Source: Streptomyces sp. man185
GTDB lineage: Bacteria > Actinomycetota > Actinomycetes > Streptomycetales > Streptomycetaceae
Direction: 5' to 3'
NCBI GenBank assembly: GCA_002551355.1
Contig: NTHE01000046.1
Span: forward strand, 1 to 64,000
DNA: 64,000 nt
Part shown: piece by piece, positions 17,201 to 25,277 of the stretch
Layout of the letters: every line of letters starts with the position of its first letter
Numbering within the stretch: the first letter of the stretch is position 1
The notes under the pieces: generated by a model
Database searches by the model: none
What the model was told of the DNA's origin: nothing
The model's input: only the letters and a program-made list of their open reading frames with translations
Position numbers and translations under genes: made by a program

Positions 17201-17757
17201 ATCGGGAGCGCGAGGCCGGCGGCCTCGTGCGGGGCCGTGAGCGTGGTGCAGAGGATGCCGAGGACCGTGCCGGTGGCCGGGTCGGTGACCGGTCCGCCGA
17301 CGGCCGCACCGCCGGAGCGCAGGGCGTCGCGCCCGTCGGTGCCGAGGGCCAGCTCCAGGGCGGCGGGGACCGGGTGGCCGACGCCGTCGGGTGCGGTGTA
17401 GGTGGCGGGGGTGGTGCCCAGCACGCGGGCCTCGCGCCGTCCGTGGGCGGCGATGTCCACGTAACCGCCGGGCTCGGCGCGGTCGCGTCCGGCGATGGGC
17501 AGCGGCTCGGCGTCGAGGGCGTCCGGGCCGCCGGTGCGCAGCAGGGCGAGGCCGAGGGCGGGCAGCGCGGTGATGTCGTCGGGGGCGACGGTGCAGGTGA
17601 GGCCGTCGGTGCCGTGGAGGAGGAGCGGGCCCGGGGAGACGACGGCCTGATGGGCGGTGACGACCATGCCGCGCTCGTCCGCGACGAATCCCGTCCCTCG
17701 CGGCCGGCCGGCCTGATCGCAGATTCTTACCAGCTTCGACCGGTCCCCACTGCCCAT
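14206..17757 (-). CDS. Large STAND NTPase with degenerate trypsin-like N-terminal domain
   Basis: The 1183-residue protein has a trypsin-like fold at about 10-190, a P-loop STAND/NACHT-like NTPase at about 245-560 and a long helical, HEAT-like region to the C terminus. The His of the protease triad is kept (VVTAH36), but the Asp position of the usual DLALL motif is Gly69 and the Ser position of GxSGGPV is Val153, so proteolysis is unlikely. Walker A is GAPGTGRTT (262-270) with Arg in place of Lys; Walker B is LLVVLDGPEE. HPLTLRLL and FAHEELGDW fit STAND proteins. The ATG at 17757 is chosen because the protease fold begins there. Function unknown; signalling or defence-type sensing is possible. 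Confidence 0.82.
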   Translation of the reverse strand: MGSGDRSKLVRICDQAGRPRGTGFVADERGMVVTAHQAVVSPGPLLLHGTDGLTCTVAPDDITALPALGLALLRTGGPDALDAEPLPIAGRDRAEPGGYVDIAAHGRREARVLGTTPATYTAPDGVGHPVPAALELALGTDGRDALRSGGAAVGGPVTDPATGTVLGILCTTLTAPHEAAGLALPIPRGADDTLDALLRRNAAVAPAYGPHLNLAGSLQLTATSVGSADGPKARTAPVEREDVHAELAAFAAGTGLVLGLVGAPGTGRTTELAALAARRADGGAPAPTLWLRGADLLAEDTSIEDAASRTLIRSARIVTAAGAHGDMSTATPERVARLAADAGHPLLVVLDGPEEMPPLLAHRLADWTRSTLAWLRENAVRLVVACRPEHWETAGALYPPGALHRPHRPARRLPPALRLGDLTPEQSERAKEAYGIPPAALAPGHDRHPLTLRLLAEVRAALPPGVPGRPDTEDVFGAHLDLLCVRAAVRIAAAADEQPRGAAVRRLAARVAGQVHEAARRCLGPGQGELDRAAFEEIFPWRTGWASAVLTEGLLVPAGAGYRFAHEELGDWVQGAHLDLDAALRSLVHRWHRGSGAPDRTPRPHDSGEPRSLPVPRHRIGPVIQAMVLLGRRQGTAALAHRMADLIEALDRLWTDDGPRDEDAAWWAAHLLNGSLLRVTDARPYLGVLRVLAGRITRRSAAPEGPGDLGAYGEFGPWFWRRLRLPEEDRIDLLRRLVPADGLPRTDGDERYLDAVARRLALDAPAVQPLLCRWFTDERPLLVGPDAPDVPLRPTVAAAAQALLYTRRDLALDDLTDALIATPHQRAGELLAALAEDEPTALCRAVERWARDEDRPARRSAAARYAGLLQQRVTAEGDRALLRSAAEILLERPEDAELHSAAHTLLVRDPKGRSRHLPGALRAFAAGDPRLPVELLAEVFPAHQEPVLAALRVRLARPGGGGGAVLRALAGLDTPALALHVAGLVREYIDAHPEDGTHAAEYVDLRLEHGPAARALLLPLVTGLLRDRPAPPPVRAALAGVLAGPGSADSRPLRAELLEVLLEFEQVTGRNPDVLEALLRAAAEGSERRPEIRTRALVHRTGMLLVRTPEGAARFDRGLVELARAVPGFAALVTRWLADAPEEWAAVVGPSARRTVEALEASRPPMPMPMQAAGREHGSLRPA

Positions 17758-17904
17758 GGTCCGACGGTAGGCCGCCGGTGATCTCCCGGAGCGCGAGGAC
17801 GGGGAAAGCGCCCCCCGCGCCCCCGGCATTCACTCCGAGCGCCCGTCCAATGGGGTGAATACCCGTGTCCCCGGCGGAGCAGGGATGGTGCCGGGGAGGG
17901 GAAC

Positions 17905-17943
17905 GTGGAGCGGGCACCGGGTGGGGGGTGGTGCCCGCTCCAC
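17905..17943 (-). terminator. Terminator hairpin after truB
   Basis: A perfect 14-bp stem (17905-17918 with 17930-17943, arm GTGGAGCGGGCACC) with an 11-nt loop lies 28 bp past the truB stop. No U-tract follows. It would end the nusA-infB-truB operon before the STAND gene. Confidence 0.8.
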
Positions 17944-17971
17944 GACAGGGAGGTGGCGCGTCGGCCGAGGA

Positions 17972-18871
17972 TCAGACGAAGACGGCGAGGCTCTTGGCCT
18001 TGCCCTTCTCCTCCTCGACGAGCACGAGGAACGCGCCGTCGGGCCCGAAGACCGCGACCGGCCCCGGCGGGTGGGCCGGCATGTCCAGCCGGACGCCGTT
18101 GAGGAGCAGCTTGGCGCGCTTCTCGTCCACGTCCCAGCGGGGGAACGCGGAGGCGGCCGCCTCGGCGACCGGCATCACGGTCAGCTCCTCCTGGTGCTGG
18201 TCGAGCGTGCGGGCCGCGTCCAGTCCGTACGGGCCGACCCGGGTGCGGCGCAGTGCGGTGAGGTGCCCGCCGACGCCGAGTCCGGCGCCGAGGTCGCGGG
18301 CGATGGCCCGGATGTACGTCCCCGAGGAGCAGACGACGGACACGACCAGGTCGAGGACGGGGGTGCCGTCCTCGGCGACGGCCTCGCGGACGTCGTAGAC
18401 GCGGAAGGAGGAGACGGTCACCGGGCGGGCCGGGATCTCGAACTCCTCGCCGCCGCGCACCCGCGCGTAGGACCGCTTGCCGTCGATCTTGATGGCGCTG
18501 ACCTTGGACGGCACCTGCATGATCGCGCCGGTCAGGGCGGCCACGCCCGCGTCGATGCCCTCACGGGTCACACCGGAGGCGTCGGTGGACGAGGTGATCT
18601 CGCCCTCGGCGTCGTCGGTGACGGTGTCCTGGCCCAGCCGGATCGTGCCGAGATACTCCTTCTCGGTCAGGGCGAGGTGGCCCAGCAGCTTGGTGGCCCG
18701 CTGGACGCCGAGCACCAGGACCCCGGTCGCCATGGGGTCCAGCGTGCCGGCGTGGCCGACGCGTCGTGTACGGGCGATGCCGCGCATCTTGGCGACGACG
18801 TCGTGCGAAGTGAAGCCGGACGGCTTGTCGACGATGACAAGGCCGTCCGGCGTGGTGGTCTGCTCGGTCAT
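17972..18871 (-). CDS. truB: tRNA pseudouridine(55) synthase
   Basis: TruB isomerises U55 in the T-loop of tRNAs. The 299-residue protein has the family start GLVIVDKPSGFTSHDVV and the catalytic aspartate in GHAGTLDPMATG (Asp45), then YLGTIRLGQ, VSAIKIDGKRSYARVR and SSGTYIRAIARDLG motifs, and a C-terminal PUA-like region. Its ATG overlaps the rbfA stop (ATGA at 18868-18871), so the two are coupled. It is the last gene of the nusA-infB operon and is followed by a strong hairpin. Confidence 0.96.
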   Translation of the reverse strand: MTEQTTTPDGLVIVDKPSGFTSHDVVAKMRGIARTRRVGHAGTLDPMATGVLVLGVQRATKLLGHLALTEKEYLGTIRLGQDTVTDDAEGEITSSTDASGVTREGIDAGVAALTGAIMQVPSKVSAIKIDGKRSYARVRGGEEFEIPARPVTVSSFRVYDVREAVAEDGTPVLDLVVSVVCSSGTYIRAIARDLGAGLGVGGHLTALRRTRVGPYGLDAARTLDQHQEELTVMPVAEAAASAFPRWDVDEKRAKLLLNGVRLDMPAHPPGPVAVFGPDGAFLVLVEEEKGKAKSLAVFV

Positions 18872-19350
18872 GCGGAGGCGGGGCCCTCGTTCTTGTCGGT
18901 CGAGCCGGAGGTGTCCGCCTCGTCGTCCTCGTCCTCGGGCTTGCGGTACGGGTCGGCCTCACCGGCGTACGTCGCTCCGGTGGAGACCTGGCGCACCTCC
19001 GCGTCCTTGGCCCGCGCCTTGTCGAGGAGGTCCTCGATGGTGCGGGCGTTGTCCGGGAGGGCGTCCGGCACGAAGGCCAGGGTCGGCGTGAACCGGACCC
19101 CGGTCTGCCGGCCGACCTCGGAGCGCAGGACGCCCTTGGCGCTCTCCAGCGCCGCGGCGGAGGCCGCGCGCTCCTCGTCGTCGCCGTAGACCGTGTAGAA
19201 GACCGTGGCCTCCCGCAGGTCGCCCGTGACCCGGGCATCCGTGATCGTCACGAATCCCAGCCGCGGATCCTTGATTCGCCGGTCCAGGGTCTCCGCGACC
19301 ACGACCTGGATGCGATCGGCCAGCTTGCGGGCCCGCGCGTTGTCGGTCAC
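18868..19350 (-). CDS. rbfA: 30S ribosome-binding factor A
   Basis: RbfA helps mature the 17S rRNA 5' end in the small ribosomal subunit. The 160-residue protein begins MTDNARARKLADRIQVVVAE with the KH-like core to about residue 118 (FVTITDARVTGDLREATVFYTV). The acidic Asp/Glu/Ser-rich tail (about 125-160) is an actinobacterial extension. It starts with GTG, follows the DUF503 gene by 36 bp and overlaps truB. Confidence 0.95.
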   Translation of the reverse strand: MTDNARARKLADRIQVVVAETLDRRIKDPRLGFVTITDARVTGDLREATVFYTVYGDDEERAASAAALESAKGVLRSEVGRQTGVRFTPTLAFVPDALPDNARTIEDLLDKARAKDAEVRQVSTGATYAGEADPYRKPEDEDDEADTSGSTDKNEGPASA

Positions 19351-19386
19351 CGGTCCGTCACTCTTCCTTCTGGTTTCGCTCGACTG

Positions 19387-19680
19387 TCAGTCTTCGTCAC
19401 TGTGCAGCCGCCGTCTCACCGACAGCAGCTCCACCTCGGGGCGTCCCGCGACCAGCCGCTCGCAGCGGTCCAGCACGTCCGTGAGGTGTCCGGTGTCACC
19501 GGAGACCACGGCAAGGCCGATCTCGGCCCTGCGGTGGAGATTCTGTCCGCCGGTCTCGGCCACGCTCACCGCGTACTTGCGCTGGAGCTCGGCGACGATC
19601 GGGCGGACGACGGAACGCTTCTCCTTCAACGACCGTACGTCGCCGAGGAGCAGATCGAAGGACAGGGTCCCCACATACAT
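19387..19680 (-). CDS. DUF503 (YlxP-like) small protein
   Basis: A 97-residue protein of the DUF503 family, beginning MYVGTLSFDLLLGDVRSLKEKRSVV. Members sit between infB and rbfA in many bacteria; a role in ribosome maturation is suspected from that context but the biochemistry is not settled. The ATG at 19680 gives the family's usual length; the longer frame upstream is the infB shadow. About 200 bp separates it from infB, with a hairpin at 19815-19838. Confidence 0.9.
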   Translation of the reverse strand: MYVGTLSFDLLLGDVRSLKEKRSVVRPIVAELQRKYAVSVAETGGQNLHRRAEIGLAVVSGDTGHLTDVLDRCERLVAGRPEVELLSVRRRLHSDED

Positions 19681-19814
19681 GTGTGTCCGGATGTCCCGCC
19701 GGTTCGGGTTCGTGCCCCGCCAGAGCTTGCCGGGGACATCAGAACCGTACCGGAACGGCCGGAGCCGATCGACGGAAATACGACCCGTCGACCGGCCCCG
19801 ACCGTGGTGGAGGA

Positions 19815-19838
19815 GTTGTGGGAGCGGACTCCCACAAC
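19815..19838 (-). terminator. Hairpin between infB and the DUF503 gene
   Basis: A perfect 10-bp stem, GTTGTGGGAG pairing with CTCCCACAAC, around the CGGA tetraloop, 42 bp beyond the infB stop. It may terminate or attenuate readthrough into DUF503-rbfA-truB. Confidence 0.65.
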
Positions 19839-19879
19839 CCTTCCGAATTCCCTGCGGATCCTCGCGGACCCGAGGTGGA

Positions 19880-22800
19880 TCAGCCTCGCGGCTTCTCGCG
19901 CATCTCGTACGTCGCGATGACGTCGTCGATCTTGATGTCGTTGAAGTTTCCGAGGTTGATACCACCCTCGAAGCCTTCGCGGATCTCGGTGACGTCGTCC
20001 TTGAAGCGGCGCAGACCGGAGATGTTGAGGCTCTCCGCGATGACCTTGCCATCGCGCAGCAGGCGCGCCTTGGTGTTGCGCTTGACCTCGCCGGAGCGGA
20101 CCAGCACACCGGCGATGTTGCCCAGCTTGGACGAGCGGAAGATCTCGCGGATCTCCGCCGTGCCGAGCTCGACCTCTTCGTACTCCGGCTTGAGCAGACC
20201 CTTGAGGGCCGCTTCGATCTCTTCGATCGCCTGGTAGATGACCGAGTAGTACCGGACGTCCACGCCTTCGCGCTCGGCCATCTGCTCGGCACGCCCAGCG
20301 GCGCGCACGTTGAAGCCGATCACGATGGCATCGGAACCCGTCGCCAGGTTGATGTCCGACTCGGTGACCGCACCCACACCGCGGTGCAGGATCCGGATGT
20401 CGACCTCTTCGCCGACGTCGAGCTGGAGCAGCGAGGACTCGAGAGCCTCCACCGAACCGGACGCGTCGCCCTTGATGATGAGGTTGAGTTCCTGGACCAG
20501 ACCGGCCTTGAGCGCCTCGTCCAGGTTCTCCAGGGAGAACCGGACGCCCTTGCGGGCGAAGTTGGCGTTGCGCTCACGGGCGGCACGCTTCTCGGCGATC
20601 TGACGGGCCGTACGGTCCTCGTCGACCACCAGGAGGTTGTCGCCGGCGCCCGGGACGTTGGTGAGACCGAGCACCAGGACGGGGGTCGAGGGACCCGCTT
20701 CCTGGACGTTCTGACCGTTGTCGTCGAGCATGGCGCGCACTCGGCCGTAGGCGTCGCCCACGACCACCGTGTCACCGATGCGCAGCGTTCCGCGCTGGAC
20801 CAGGACGGTCGAGACGGCACCGCGACCGCGGTCGAGGTGGGACTCGATCGCAATACCCTGCGCGTCCTGCTCCGGGTTGGCCCGCAGGTCGAGCGAGGCG
20901 TCGGCGGTGAGGACGACGGCCTCCAGGAGAGCCTCGATGTTGAGGCCCTGCTTGGCGGAGATGTCGACGAACATGGTGTCGCCGCCGTACTCCTCGGCCA
21001 CCAGACCGAACTCGGTGAGCTGACCGCGCACCTTGGTCGGGTCGGCGCCCTCGACGTCGATCTTGTTGACCGCGACCACGATCGGCACCTCGGCCGCCTT
21101 GGCGTGGTTCAGCGCCTCGATCGTCTGGGGCATCACACCGTCGTTGGCCGCCACCACGAGGATCGCGATGTCGGTCGACTTCGCACCACGGGCACGCATG
21201 GCGGTGAACGCCTCGTGACCCGGGGTGTCGATGAAGGTGATCTTGCGGTCCTCGCCGTTGACCTCGGAGGAGACCTGGTACGCACCGATGTGCTGCGTGA
21301 TGCCGCCGGCCTCGCCCGCGACGACGTTCGTCTTGCGGATCGCGTCCAGCAGTCGGGTCTTACCGTGGTCGACGTGACCCATGACGGTCACGACCGGCGG
21401 ACGCGAGACCAGAGCCTCTTCGCCGCCCTCGTCCTCGCCGAACTCGATGTCGAAGGACTCGAGCAGCTCGCGGTCCTCCTCCTCGGGACTGACGATCTCC
21501 AGGACGTAGTTCATCTCCTCGGCGAGAAGCCGGAGCGTCTCGTCGGAAACGGACTGCGTGGCGGTGACCATCTCGCCGAGGTTCATCATCACGGCGACGA
21601 GCGACGCCGGGTTGGCGTTGATCTTCTCCGCGAAGTCGGTGAGCGAGGCGCCGCGCGACAGCCGGACGGGCTGTCCGTTGCCGCGAGGCAGCATGACGCC
21701 GCCGACCGACGGGGCCTGCATGGCCTCGTACTCCTGGCGCCTCTGCCGCTTCGACTTACGGCCACGACGCGCCGGACCGCCGGGACGGCCGAACGCACCC
21801 TGTGTGCCACCGCGGGCACCGGGGCCGCCGGGACGGCCGCCGAAGCCGGGACGACCGCCGAAGCCGCCGCCGCCACCGGGACGACCGGCACCGCCGCCGC
21901 CACCGGGACCGGCCGGACGACCGGCGAAGCCGCCGCCACCGCCGCCGCCGGGACGGCCTGCGAAGCCGCCGCCACCGGGACGACCGCCGCCACCGGCACC
22001 GCCGGGACGACCGCCACCGCCGGGACCACGGCCACCGCCGGGGCCGCCACCGGGACGCGGGCCCGCCGCGGGACGCTGCGGCATCATGCCCGGGTTGGGG
22101 CGGTTACCGGCGGGACCGCCGCCGGGACGCGGAGCCTGCGGGCGCGGCATGCCGCCCGGAGAGGGACGGGCACCGCCCTGACCCTGACCACCCTGGGGGC
22201 GCGGGGCGCCGCCGGGTCCACTGCCCTGGGGACGCGGGGCGCCGGGGCGCTCCGAGCCGCCACCGGGGCGCGGGGCACCACCCGGACGGGGCGCGCCGGG
22301 GCGCGCCATGCCGGTGGAACCGCCGGAGGTGAAGGGGTTGTTGCCCGGACGGGGACCGGCCGGACGGGCACCGCCGGGGCGCGGTGCGCCCTGGCCCGCG
22401 GGACGTGCGGGGCGGTCGCCGCCACGCTCGCCGCCACGGCCGCCGTCGCGCTGGCCACCGTCACGGCCGCCGTCGCGCTGACCGCCGGCCGGAGCCGGAC
22501 GGGCGGGTGCGGGACGGGGACCCGGAGTGGCGCCCGAGGGACGCGGGGTCTGGGGCTGCTGGGGGGCAGCCGGCTGGGCCGGCGCCGGAGCCGAGAACTC
22601 GGCGGCCGGGACCGGGGTCACCGGGGCCGCCTTCGGCGCGGGCTTCGGGCCCGGACGGGGGCCCGCCGACGGCGCGGAGGGCGCCGCGGGGGTGCTGGTC
22701 TCAGGAGCCTCGGCAGCGGCCGGCTTGGGGGCCGGTACGCCGGGCTTCGGGGCAGCGGGACGTGCCGCAGCGGCCGGGGAGGGCGCTGCGGGCTTCGCGG

Positions 22801-23014
22801 GCGTCGCCTTGCGGGGCGCGCCAGGCTTGGCAGCGGACTTGCCGGCGTTGCCGCCGGGCCCCTGCAGTGCGTCGGTCAACTTACGTACAACCGGCGCCTC
22901 GATCGTCGAGGACGCCGAACGGACGAATTCACCGAGTTCTTGGAGCTTGGCCATGACGACCTTGCTCTCGACGCCGAACTCCTTGGCGAGTTCGTATACC
23001 CGGACCTTAGCCAC
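19880..23014 (-). CDS. infB: Translation initiation factor IF-2
   Basis: IF-2 is the GTPase that delivers fMet-tRNA to the 30S subunit and promotes subunit joining. At 1044 residues it is long, as is usual for Streptomyces. The N terminus (MAKVRVYELAKEFGVESK) is the IF2_N domain; about residues 60-420 are low-complexity Pro/Ala/Gly/Arg, with dense GRPGG-type repeats at about 290-405; a second IF2_N domain follows. The G domain starts with GHVDHGKT (546-553) and has DTPGHEAF and NKID. The start is GTG at 23014 with AAAAGGAG upstream. Confidence 0.97.
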   Translation of the reverse strand: MAKVRVYELAKEFGVESKVVMAKLQELGEFVRSASSTIEAPVVRKLTDALQGPGGNAGKSAAKPGAPRKATPAKPAAPSPAAAARPAAPKPGVPAPKPAAAEAPETSTPAAPSAPSAGPRPGPKPAPKAAPVTPVPAAEFSAPAPAQPAAPQQPQTPRPSGATPGPRPAPARPAPAGGQRDGGRDGGQRDGGRGGERGGDRPARPAGQGAPRPGGARPAGPRPGNNPFTSGGSTGMARPGAPRPGGAPRPGGGSERPGAPRPQGSGPGGAPRPQGGQGQGGARPSPGGMPRPQAPRPGGGPAGNRPNPGMMPQRPAAGPRPGGGPGGGRGPGGGGRPGGAGGGGRPGGGGFAGRPGGGGGGGFAGRPAGPGGGGGAGRPGGGGGFGGRPGFGGRPGGPGARGGTQGAFGRPGGPARRGRKSKRQRRQEYEAMQAPSVGGVMLPRGNGQPVRLSRGASLTDFAEKINANPASLVAVMMNLGEMVTATQSVSDETLRLLAEEMNYVLEIVSPEEEDRELLESFDIEFGEDEGGEEALVSRPPVVTVMGHVDHGKTRLLDAIRKTNVVAGEAGGITQHIGAYQVSSEVNGEDRKITFIDTPGHEAFTAMRARGAKSTDIAILVVAANDGVMPQTIEALNHAKAAEVPIVVAVNKIDVEGADPTKVRGQLTEFGLVAEEYGGDTMFVDISAKQGLNIEALLEAVVLTADASLDLRANPEQDAQGIAIESHLDRGRGAVSTVLVQRGTLRIGDTVVVGDAYGRVRAMLDDNGQNVQEAGPSTPVLVLGLTNVPGAGDNLLVVDEDRTARQIAEKRAARERNANFARKGVRFSLENLDEALKAGLVQELNLIIKGDASGSVEALESSLLQLDVGEEVDIRILHRGVGAVTESDINLATGSDAIVIGFNVRAAGRAEQMAEREGVDVRYYSVIYQAIEEIEAALKGLLKPEYEEVELGTAEIREIFRSSKLGNIAGVLVRSGEVKRNTKARLLRDGKVIAESLNISGLRRFKDDVTEIREGFEGGINLGNFNDIKIDDVIATYEMREKPRG
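21780..22500 (-). repeat. Low-complexity Gly/Arg/Pro repeat region inside infB
   Basis: This part of infB is built from short degenerate units encoding GRPGG, GGGR, PGGA and RPGGG-like strings, with strongly repetitive GC-rich DNA. It is a disordered linker between the N-terminal domains of IF-2 and probably varies in length between strains. Confidence 0.85.
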
Positions 23015-23052
23015 ATCGCTCCTTTTAGGTCCGGGTTACCGCCGGACCGTCG

Positions 23053-23097
23053 CTACTTCATGGGCGTACTCATCGCGTACTCATCGAGTGCTCATCG
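23053..23097 (-). other. Three coupled mini-ORFs / 11-bp direct repeats in the infB leader
   Basis: On the plus strand GTACTCATCG-type units recur every 11 bp (23066-23075, 23077-23086, 23088-23097). On the transcribed minus strand they create three tiny reading frames: M-S-T-R-stop (23095-23081), M-S-T-R-stop (23084-23070) and M-S-T-P-M-K-stop (23073-23053), each stop overlapping the next ATG (ATGA). They lie 39-81 nt before the infB GTG. A translational attenuation role is possible but untested; no strong ribosome site precedes the first ATG. Confidence 0.45.
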
Positions 23098-23162
23098 CAA
23101 TCTCGACCTACTTCCAACTCGCGAGGTACCTGACCGCACGGGGTCCCGTGCCGTTCACTTTC

Positions 23163-23441
23163 TTACGGTGTCGCCCGCTCGACGAACCGCGTGAGTGCCG
23201 CGGTGTCGAACGGCCCCTTGGCCTTGAAGGCCCGGGGGAACGCCCGGCGGCGAACCGCCAGGTCGAGACAGACAGAGGTGGGGTGCACATAAGCACCCCG
23301 GCCGGGCAGCGTACCGCGTGGATCAGGGGCGCAGGCGCCCTCGTCCACCACGATGCGCAGCAGCTCGCTCTTGGCCACTCGCTCCCGGCATCCCACACAG
23401 GTTCGCTCGGGGCAAGCGCGGGCTTGCGTCCGGCCAGACAC
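23163..23441 (-). CDS. ylxR: YlxR family (DUF448) RNA-binding protein
   Basis: A 92-residue protein with the family signature PERTCVGCRERVAKSELLRIV and the GRGAYVHPTSVCLDLAVRRRAFPRAF segment. YlxR proteins bind structured RNA, and one homologue modulates RNase P; the gene is nearly always between nusA and infB, as here. It starts with GTG at 23441. It is separated from infB by 148 bp that hold the mini-ORF cluster. Confidence 0.93.
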   Translation of the reverse strand: MSGRTQARACPERTCVGCRERVAKSELLRIVVDEGACAPDPRGTLPGRGAYVHPTSVCLDLAVRRRAFPRAFKAKGPFDTAALTRFVERATP

Positions 23442-23554
23442 GTCTAAGTCTACCTCCCCGTACCGACCTCACCCCTTTGGGGCAAAAATCGAACGGATGT
23501 TGTCGTGATCTCAGCGGCGTACGGCCAAGATCTATTCCCTGGAGCGGCTCCGGG

Positions 23555-24595
23555 TCAACGCCTTTCCGAGCGCTCCCGGGCCCGCTCGGCCCGCTCGCGG
23601 TCGGCGTTCTCCCGCTCCTCGTCCGTCTCGGTGTCCGGACGGATGTCGATGCGCCAACCGGTGAGGCGGGCGGCGAGGCGGGCGTTCTGGCCCTCCTTGC
23701 CGATCGCCAGCGACAGCTGGTAGTCCGGCACGGTGACGCGGGCGGAGCGGGCGCCGAGGTCGACGACCTCGACCTTGCTCACCCGGGCGGGCGAGAGCGC
23801 GTTGGCGACCATCTCGGCCGGGTCGTCGGACCAGTCCACGATGTCGATCTTCTCGCCGTGCAGTTCGGCCATGACATTGCGCACACGGCTGCCCATCGGG
23901 CCGATGCAGGCGCCCTTGGGGTTCAGGCCGGCGCGGGTGGAGCGCACGGCGATCTTGGTGCGGTGACCGGCCTCGCGGGCGATGGCCTCGATGACCACCG
24001 AGCCGTCCGCGATCTCCGGGACCTCCAGCGCGAAGAGCTTCTTCACCAGGTTGGGGTGGGTGCGCGAGAGCGTCACCGACGGGCCGCGGACGCCCTTGGC
24101 GACCCGTACGACATACGTACGAAGGCGCAGGCCGTGGGTGTACTCCTCGCCCGGGACCTGCTCCTGGACCGGCAGCATGGCTTCCATCTTGCCGATGTCG
24201 ACCAGGACGTTCTTGGGGTCCTTGCCCTGCTGGACGACGCCCGTGACGACATCGCCCTCGTGGCCCGCGTACTCCCCGAAGGTGCGGTCGTCCTCGGCGT
24301 CGCGCAGCCGCTGCAGGATGACCTGCTTGGCGGTGGTCGCGGCGATCCGGCCGAACCCGGACGGGGTGTCGTCGAACTCCTTGGGCTCCTGGCCCTCTTC
24401 GAGGTCGGCCGGGTCCTCCTTGGCCCACACGGTGACGTGGCCGTTCTCGTCGAGCTTCACGCGCGCCCGGCGGTGGCTGCCGTCGGTGCGGTGGTACGCG
24501 ATGAGGAGGGCCGACTCGATCGCCCCGACGAGCACGTCGAAGGGGATCTCCTTGTCCTGCGCCAAGCCCTTCAGAAGCTTCACATCGATGTCCAC
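23555..24595 (-). CDS. nusA: Transcription termination/antitermination factor NusA
   Basis: NusA binds RNA polymerase and nascent RNA to control pausing, termination and antitermination. The 346-residue protein starts MDIDVKLLKGLAQDKEIPFD (N-terminal polymerase-binding domain to about 120), then an S1 domain and two KH domains (IGPMGSRVRNVMAEL; SLAIGKEGQNARLAARLTGW), and ends with a charged Arg/Glu tail. It lacks the C-terminal acidic repeats of E. coli NusA, which is normal for actinobacteria. It starts 2 bp after the rimP stop. Confidence 0.96.
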   Translation of the reverse strand: MDIDVKLLKGLAQDKEIPFDVLVGAIESALLIAYHRTDGSHRRARVKLDENGHVTVWAKEDPADLEEGQEPKEFDDTPSGFGRIAATTAKQVILQRLRDAEDDRTFGEYAGHEGDVVTGVVQQGKDPKNVLVDIGKMEAMLPVQEQVPGEEYTHGLRLRTYVVRVAKGVRGPSVTLSRTHPNLVKKLFALEVPEIADGSVVIEAIAREAGHRTKIAVRSTRAGLNPKGACIGPMGSRVRNVMAELHGEKIDIVDWSDDPAEMVANALSPARVSKVEVVDLGARSARVTVPDYQLSLAIGKEGQNARLAARLTGWRIDIRPDTETDEERENADRERAERARERSERR

Positions 24596-24597
24596 GG

Positions 24598-25101
24598 CTA
24601 CGCCTCCTCTTCCTTCTTGTCCTTGCGGTTGAATTCGATCTCCACGCGCGCCTTGGCGATCTCGTCGAAGGCGAGGCGGCGGGCGGTGGGCTTGCGGCCC
24701 TTGACGCCGGGCACTTCGAGGTCGAGCCCGTCCTCGTCGACGGCGAGGATGCGGGCGACCAGCTCGCCGGAGCCGTCGCCGGTCAGGTGGAACCTGGCCA
24801 GCCGGCCGGTGGCGCGTACGTAGTGGCGGTGCTCGGTCAGCGGACGGTCCGCGCCGGGGGAGCTGACTTCGAGGACGTACTCGCCCTCGCCCATCGCGTC
24901 GGTCTCGTCCAGCTTCTCGGAGATCGCGCGGCTCAGCTCCGCACAGGCGTCCAGCTCCACGCCCTCTTCGGAGTCCACGATGACCCGCAGCACTCCTCGG
25001 CGGCCGGCCCGGGACACCTCGATCTCCTCGAGGTCCAGCTGCTGCGCGCTGACGAGCGGTTCCAGCAGCCCGCGCAGCCTCTCGCTCTGGGTGGTGCTCA
25101 T
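24598..25101 (-). CDS. rimP: Ribosome maturation factor RimP
   Basis: RimP is needed for 30S subunit assembly. The 167-residue protein has the N-terminal RimP fold (LEEIEVSRAGRRGVLRVIVDSEEGVELDACAEL) with the conserved YVLEVSSPGADRPL strand, and a C-terminal SH3-like domain (about 90-150). It is the first gene of the operon that continues with nusA, ylxR, infB and rbfA. The ATG at 25101 has CGAGGAG about 9 nt upstream. A convincing promoter could not be pinned down in the 176-bp divergent region. Confidence 0.93.
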   Translation of the reverse strand: MSTTQSERLRGLLEPLVSAQQLDLEEIEVSRAGRRGVLRVIVDSEEGVELDACAELSRAISEKLDETDAMGEGEYVLEVSSPGADRPLTEHRHYVRATGRLARFHLTGDGSGELVARILAVDEDGLDLEVPGVKGRKPTARRLAFDEIAKARVEIEFNRKDKKEEEA

Positions 25102-25277
25102 CCGGGTGACTCCTCGGCCGCGTGTGCTGTTGTGGGGATCGTCGTGCGTCAGGTCAAAGGGTATCCGGTCGCCAGGGGTGTTGCCGTCCGCCTGCCGCTC
25201 GGCCGCGGGTACGCTCGCCTGCGGTGATCACATCAGGACAGATCCTGTCAGGACCGGTCCAGGCCCGAAGGAGAAAC

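Noticed and set aside
14461..17781. Plus-strand 1106-codon open frame opposite the STAND gene
   Set aside because: Antisense shadow with Gly/Val-rich low-complexity protein and no motifs.
19205..23194. Plus-strand 1329-codon open frame opposite infB
   Set aside because: Shadow of infB and rbfA; the Thr/Ala/Gly repeats reflect the antisense of the GRPGG region.
25102..25277. Promoter for rimP-nusA operon in the divergent region
   Set aside because: Several partial -35/-10 pairs (for example TTGACC on the minus strand) but none with convincing spacing and position; left uncalled.
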